A DNA stretch of 8,801 nt from positions 1-8,801 of the forward strand of contig JAPPBK010000005.1 in the NCBI GenBank assembly GCA_026705105.1, read 5' to 3'. The stretch comes from Chloroflexota bacterium. GTDB lineage: Bacteria; Chloroflexota; Dehalococcoidia; Bin125. A model generated the notes under the pieces. The model searched no databases and had not been told where the DNA came from. It saw nothing but the letters and a program-made list of their open reading frames with translations. Of this stretch, positions 6,520-8,801 are shown piece after piece; position 1 is the first letter of the stretch; each line of letters opens with the position of its first letter. The position numbers and the translations under genes are program-made.

Positions 6520-7689
6520 ATGGAAGTCCTGATGAGCGAAGAACAGCGAATGATCACGCAAGCGGTGAAGCGCTTCGTGCGAGAGGAAGTGCAGCCGCTG
6601 GAGCGCGACCTCGATCCCGACGCGGTCGAGCTGCCGCCGGGGGAGCTGGAACGACTCAAGGGCATCGTCCAGCAGATGGGCCTCTACCACATCGACGTGC
6701 CTGAGGACTACGGCGGGCCCGGCCTGCCGCTGACCACGCGTGGCCTGGTTGCCGAGGAGATGTCCCAGCACCGCGCCGGACTCTATCTGCCCTGCTACGG
6801 CGCGTTTGGATCGGCAGGCCTGGCCCAGCTCTACGTGGCCTCCGACGACCAGAAAGACCGCTATCTCTATCCCATGCTGAACGGCGAGAAGCGAGCCTTC
6901 TTCGGTCTAACCGAGCCGTCGGGCGGCTCCGATCCCGCCCGCGCCATTCAGACCCGGGCGGTCAAGGACGGCGACGACTGGATTCTCAACGGCTCGAAGC
7001 TGTTCAGTTCAGGCGCCGACCGCGCCGACTTTGGGCTCGTCTTCGCGCGTACCGACCCGGAGAAGGGACGGCGGGGCATTTCGGCGTTCCTCGTCGACAC
7101 CGACTCGCCCGGCTTCGAAGTCAGGCGCGTCGTACACACGCTGCGATCGGCCAACTACGGCACCGAGCTCTCATTCGACGACGTTCGCGTGCCGGCGGCC
7201 AACCTCGTCGGCGAGGAGGGCGGCGGATTCTCATTGGCCAACAACAACCTCACCCGACAGCGGATTCCCTACTCGGCGTCCTGCGTTGGCGTCGCAGTTG
7301 CCGCGCAGGACATGGCGATCTCCTATTCGCAGCAGCGCGAAACGTTTGGCGCGGCGCTCGCGTCACGGCAGGCGATCCAGTGGATGATCGTCGACAACGA
7401 GATTGACATCCGCACCGGGCGGATGATGTACCTGGCCGCCGCCGAGAAGGCCGAACAGGGCGAGCCGTTCCGCTTCGAAGCGGCCATGGCCAAGCTCACT
7501 TCAACGGAGGGCGCCAGCCGCGTCGTCGACCGCGCGATTCAGATTCACGGCGGCATCGGCGTGACCAAGGACCTCCCGCTCGAGCGCTGGTTCCGCGAGA
7601 TGCGCATCCGCCGGATCGGCGAAGGTCCGTCCGAGGTCCAACGAATCATCATGGCCCGAGACCTCCTCGGCCGCGGCAGCAGCGGCTGA
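6520..7689 (+). CDS. Acyl-CoA dehydrogenase (FAD-dependent)
   Basis: 389 residues, the standard length for the family. It introduces a 2,3-double bond into an acyl-CoA with FAD and passes electrons to ETF. The start ATG 6520 has GAGGAG (6507-6512) 7 bases upstream, overlapping the previous stop; a second ATG at 6532 is less well placed. Domain order is normal. An N-terminal helical domain (1-125) contains VPEDYGGPGLP. The middle beta domain has the flavin/substrate motif FGLTEPSGGSDPA (128-140) and the strand GSKLFSSGA (158-166). The C-terminal helical domain has YSQQRETFGAAL (269-280) and QIHGGIGVTKDLPLERWFRE (341-360). The catalytic base is expected at Glu368 in GEGPSEVQ, matching the YEGTSQIQ Glu of medium-chain enzymes. 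Substrate chain type is not readable. By context it acts after the CoA-transferase pair and before the crotonase 148 bases downstream. Confidence 0.95.
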   Translation: MEVLMSEEQRMITQAVKRFVREEVQPLERDLDPDAVELPPGELERLKGIVQQMGLYHIDVPEDYGGPGLPLTTRGLVAEEMSQHRAGLYLPCYGAFGSAGLAQLYVASDDQKDRYLYPMLNGEKRAFFGLTEPSGGSDPARAIQTRAVKDGDDWILNGSKLFSSGADRADFGLVFARTDPEKGRRGISAFLVDTDSPGFEVRRVVHTLRSANYGTELSFDDVRVPAANLVGEEGGGFSLANNNLTRQRIPYSASCVGVAVAAQDMAISYSQQRETFGAALASRQAIQWMIVDNEIDIRTGRMMYLAAAEKAEQGEPFRFEAAMAKLTSTEGASRVVDRAIQIHGGIGVTKDLPLERWFREMRIRRIGEGPSEVQRIIMARDLLGRGSSG

Positions 7690-7700
7690 CGTTCCGCTCT

Positions 7701-7770
7701 TCCCCCGCTTCGCGACTTTCTCTCTCCCCCCGCGAAGCGGGGGGAGATGCCGAAGGCAGAGGGGGGCGCA
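7701..7770. repeat. REP-like palindromic element with two alternative hairpins
   Basis: This fills most of the 148-base spacer between the acyl-CoA dehydrogenase and crotonase genes. A perfect 11-base-pair stem with a GAA triloop spans 7723-7747 (arms of TCTCCCCCCGC and its complement). A second, mutually exclusive pairing joins 7702-7714 (CCCCCGCTTCGCG) to its exact reverse complement at 7731-7743 across a 16-base loop. A small GCC-GAA-GGC hairpin follows at 7749-7757, then a G run. The design of GAA-loop hairpins with C and G runs is that of dispersed extragenic palindromes. No other copy was noticed in this window. No T tract follows on either strand, so it is not a classical intrinsic terminator. 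It could affect RNA stability or operon polarity. Confidence 0.6.
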
Positions 7771-7837
7771 CCGTAGCATCAATCGGGTCAGGCTGCCTCT
7801 GCGAGCGCATTGGCAGCCCAACGAATAGGAACATCAC

Positions 7838-8599
7838 ATGAGCGACATCATCGAAGTCGAGATCGACGGCGCAGTCAGAACCGTCACTCTCAACCGACCC
7901 GAGAAGCGCAACGCTTTGAACAGCGAAATGCTGACCGAGTTGCACGGTGCATTCAGCGGCGAGCCGTCGGCGGACGAGCGCGTCGCCGTTATCCGAGCCA
8001 TCGGCCCCGTCTTCTGCGCCGGGCTCGACCTGCGCGAGCGCGAGGAAGGACTGCCCGGCGGAGACGTGTCGATCGAGCAGATGCTCGACGCGATTCAGCG
8101 CTGGCCGCTGCCGGTCGTCGCGGTTGTCCAGGGCGACGCCATCGCCGGCGGCAACGAGCTAGCGCTGCACTGCGACTTCGTCGTCGCCGACGTCGAGGCC
8201 AAGTTCGGCATGTCGCTGGCCCAGATCGGGCTTGCCCCGTCCTGGTTCCTGGCCAAGAAGCTGCTGGAAGTCGCCGGACCGGTGGCGACCAAGGAGATCC
8301 TGCTGCTCGGTGACCGCATTCCCGCCTGGCGGATGCACGAGTGGGGCGTAATCGCCCGCGTCGCCAACGCCGAAGAAGTCGAGGAAGCGGCAGACGCGGT
8401 GATCGAGCGGCTGAGCAAGAATGCCCCGCTCAGCCTCAGGGCGATGAAAGCGCTGATTGTCCGTGAGATGGACTTCCGCGATCACATCCCGCACGAGGAC
8501 GTAGACGAACTGGTCGCCGCCGCCCGGAACTCCAACGACGCCAAAGAAGGCATCCGAGCCCTCTTCGAGCGCCGGCCGGCGGAGTTCGCCGGGGAGTGA
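7838..8599 (+). CDS. Enoyl-CoA hydratase/isomerase (crotonase) family protein
   Basis: 253 residues, the usual length. ATG 7838 follows AGGA (7827-7830) by 7 bases. Crotonase-fold proteins bind acyl-CoA and hydrate, isomerise or cleave it. Seen here are the N-terminal NRPEKRNALN (19-28), the oxyanion/CoA-pocket segment VFCAGLDL (58-65), and DAIAGGNELALHCD (100-113), in which Glu107 matches the first catalytic Glu of enoyl-CoA hydratase (Glu144 in rat). The second Glu (rat Glu164, in FGxPE) is absent: the stretch reads FGMSLAQIGLAPSW with Leu127 in its place. The C-terminus has the helical trimerisation part (LSLRAMKALIVRE, 198-210). One missing Glu means simple hydration is not assured; another reaction such as isomerisation or thioester hydrolysis is possible. 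It is separated from the acyl-CoA dehydrogenase gene by a palindromic element and may be read through or have its own promoter. It is convergent with the HigA-like gene. Confidence 0.9.
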   Translation: MSDIIEVEIDGAVRTVTLNRPEKRNALNSEMLTELHGAFSGEPSADERVAVIRAIGPVFCAGLDLREREEGLPGGDVSIEQMLDAIQRWPLPVVAVVQGDAIAGGNELALHCDFVVADVEAKFGMSLAQIGLAPSWFLAKKLLEVAGPVATKEILLLGDRIPAWRMHEWGVIARVANAEEVEEAADAVIERLSKNAPLSLRAMKALIVREMDFRDHIPHEDVDELVAAARNSNDAKEGIRALFERRPAEFAGE

Positions 8600-8607
8600 G
8601 AGCGCGG

Positions 8608-8632
8608 CGAGTCAAGCTGCAGCTTCGACTCG
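8608..8632. repeat. Near-perfect palindrome at the convergent junction
   Basis: CGAGTC-AAGCTG is followed directly by CAGCTT-C-GACTCG: 12-base arms with one bulged C (8626). It starts 9 bases after the crotonase stop and covers the stop codon and last codons of the HigA-like gene. It could serve as a two-way RNA hairpin for both converging transcripts, but no T run follows on either side. Part of it is also coding sequence, so it may be partly by chance. Confidence 0.4.
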
Positions 8633-8801
8633 AGAGACGCTTAAGCCTTCGGTTTGGATTCGGGCCTGGGCAAGGTCATAGGCTGATTGCAGCGCCATCC
8701 AGGTTTCCGCGGTGCCGCCAAAGGCCAGATCGAGCCGAATCGCCAGATCTGCGGTGACAGGCGCAACACCTTCGCAGACATCCTTAAGCATCTGCTCATG
8801 T
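8612..8801 (-). CDS. higA: HigA-type addiction-module antitoxin, C-terminal part
   Basis: The minus-strand frame enters at the right edge and ends at the stop 8612-8614, giving 62 residues whose start is outside the window. The sequence EGVAPVTADLAIRLDLAF followed by GTAETWMALQSAYDLAQAR is the characteristic C-terminal half of the HigA branch of XRE helix-turn-helix antitoxins. In that branch the second half of the DNA-binding helices leads into xxxWLxLQxxYDLxxA. Such proteins bind and silence the HigB RNase and repress their own operon. In higBA modules the toxin gene normally precedes higA, so higB would be expected to the right of the window. The tail (IQTEGLSVSRVEAAA) looks flexible. It is convergent with the crotonase gene and 12 bases from its stop. 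The assignment is firm for the family, but whether the module is complete is unknown. Confidence 0.8.
   Translation of the reverse strand, partial: HEQMLKDVCEGVAPVTADLAIRLDLAFGGTAETWMALQSAYDLAQARIQTEGLSVSRVEAAA

Noticed and set aside
7723..7747. Intrinsic transcription terminator after the acyl-CoA dehydrogenase gene
   Set aside because: The stem is strong but no T run follows on either strand; it is better called a REP-like palindrome.
1..8801. tRNA, rRNA, CRISPR array, insertion sequence or phage attachment site
   Set aside because: No cloverleaf-like segment, regularly spaced repeats, transposase-like frame or flanking direct repeats were seen by reading both strands.

Overview
The window is gene-dense, high-GC bacterial DNA with no RNA genes and no gene-free stretch longer than about 150 bases. 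Small overlaps, GTG starts, paralogous CaiB/BaiF CoA-transferases, an acyl-CoA dehydrogenase and a crotonase would fit an aerobic acyl-CoA-degrading lineage such as SAR202/Dehalococcoidia-type Chloroflexota, or a high-GC actinobacterium. That assignment is an inference from gene style; no marker gene is present.

Left part (1-3526). The 3' part of a Kef-type cation/proton antiporter with fused RCK domains runs in from the left edge. It meets, tail to tail with a 4-base overlap, a leftward cluster of three genes. In order of transcription these are a small PaREP1/HEPN-like protein, a 3-hydroxyisobutyrate-dehydrogenase-type oxidoreductase and a CcdA-family membrane thiol-disulfide transporter. 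The CcdA protein is the most unusual object here. The segment carrying the SPCVLPLVP motif, which is the first transmembrane helix of every ordinary CcdA, sits at the C-terminus. The protein therefore reads as a circular permutation (order 2-3-4-5-6-1) with both redox cysteines kept.

Right part (3605-8599). A divergent rightward operon encodes two CaiB/BaiF (family III) CoA-transferases whose genes overlap by 11 bases, a small GIY-YIG-domain protein and an acyl-CoA dehydrogenase. After a 148-base spacer holding a REP-like palindromic element comes a crotonase-fold enoyl-CoA hydratase/isomerase. Only the second transferase keeps the family's catalytic Asp; the first has His there, so the two may be subunits of one enzyme. 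The genes fit a route in which an acid is activated by CoA transfer, desaturated, and then hydrated or isomerised. The substrate cannot be read from the sequence. The GIY-YIG gene has no obvious job in such a route.

Right edge (8612-8801). On the minus strand lies the C-terminal part of a HigA-type antitoxin, convergent with the crotonase gene. Its start, and probably its toxin partner, lie beyond the window.
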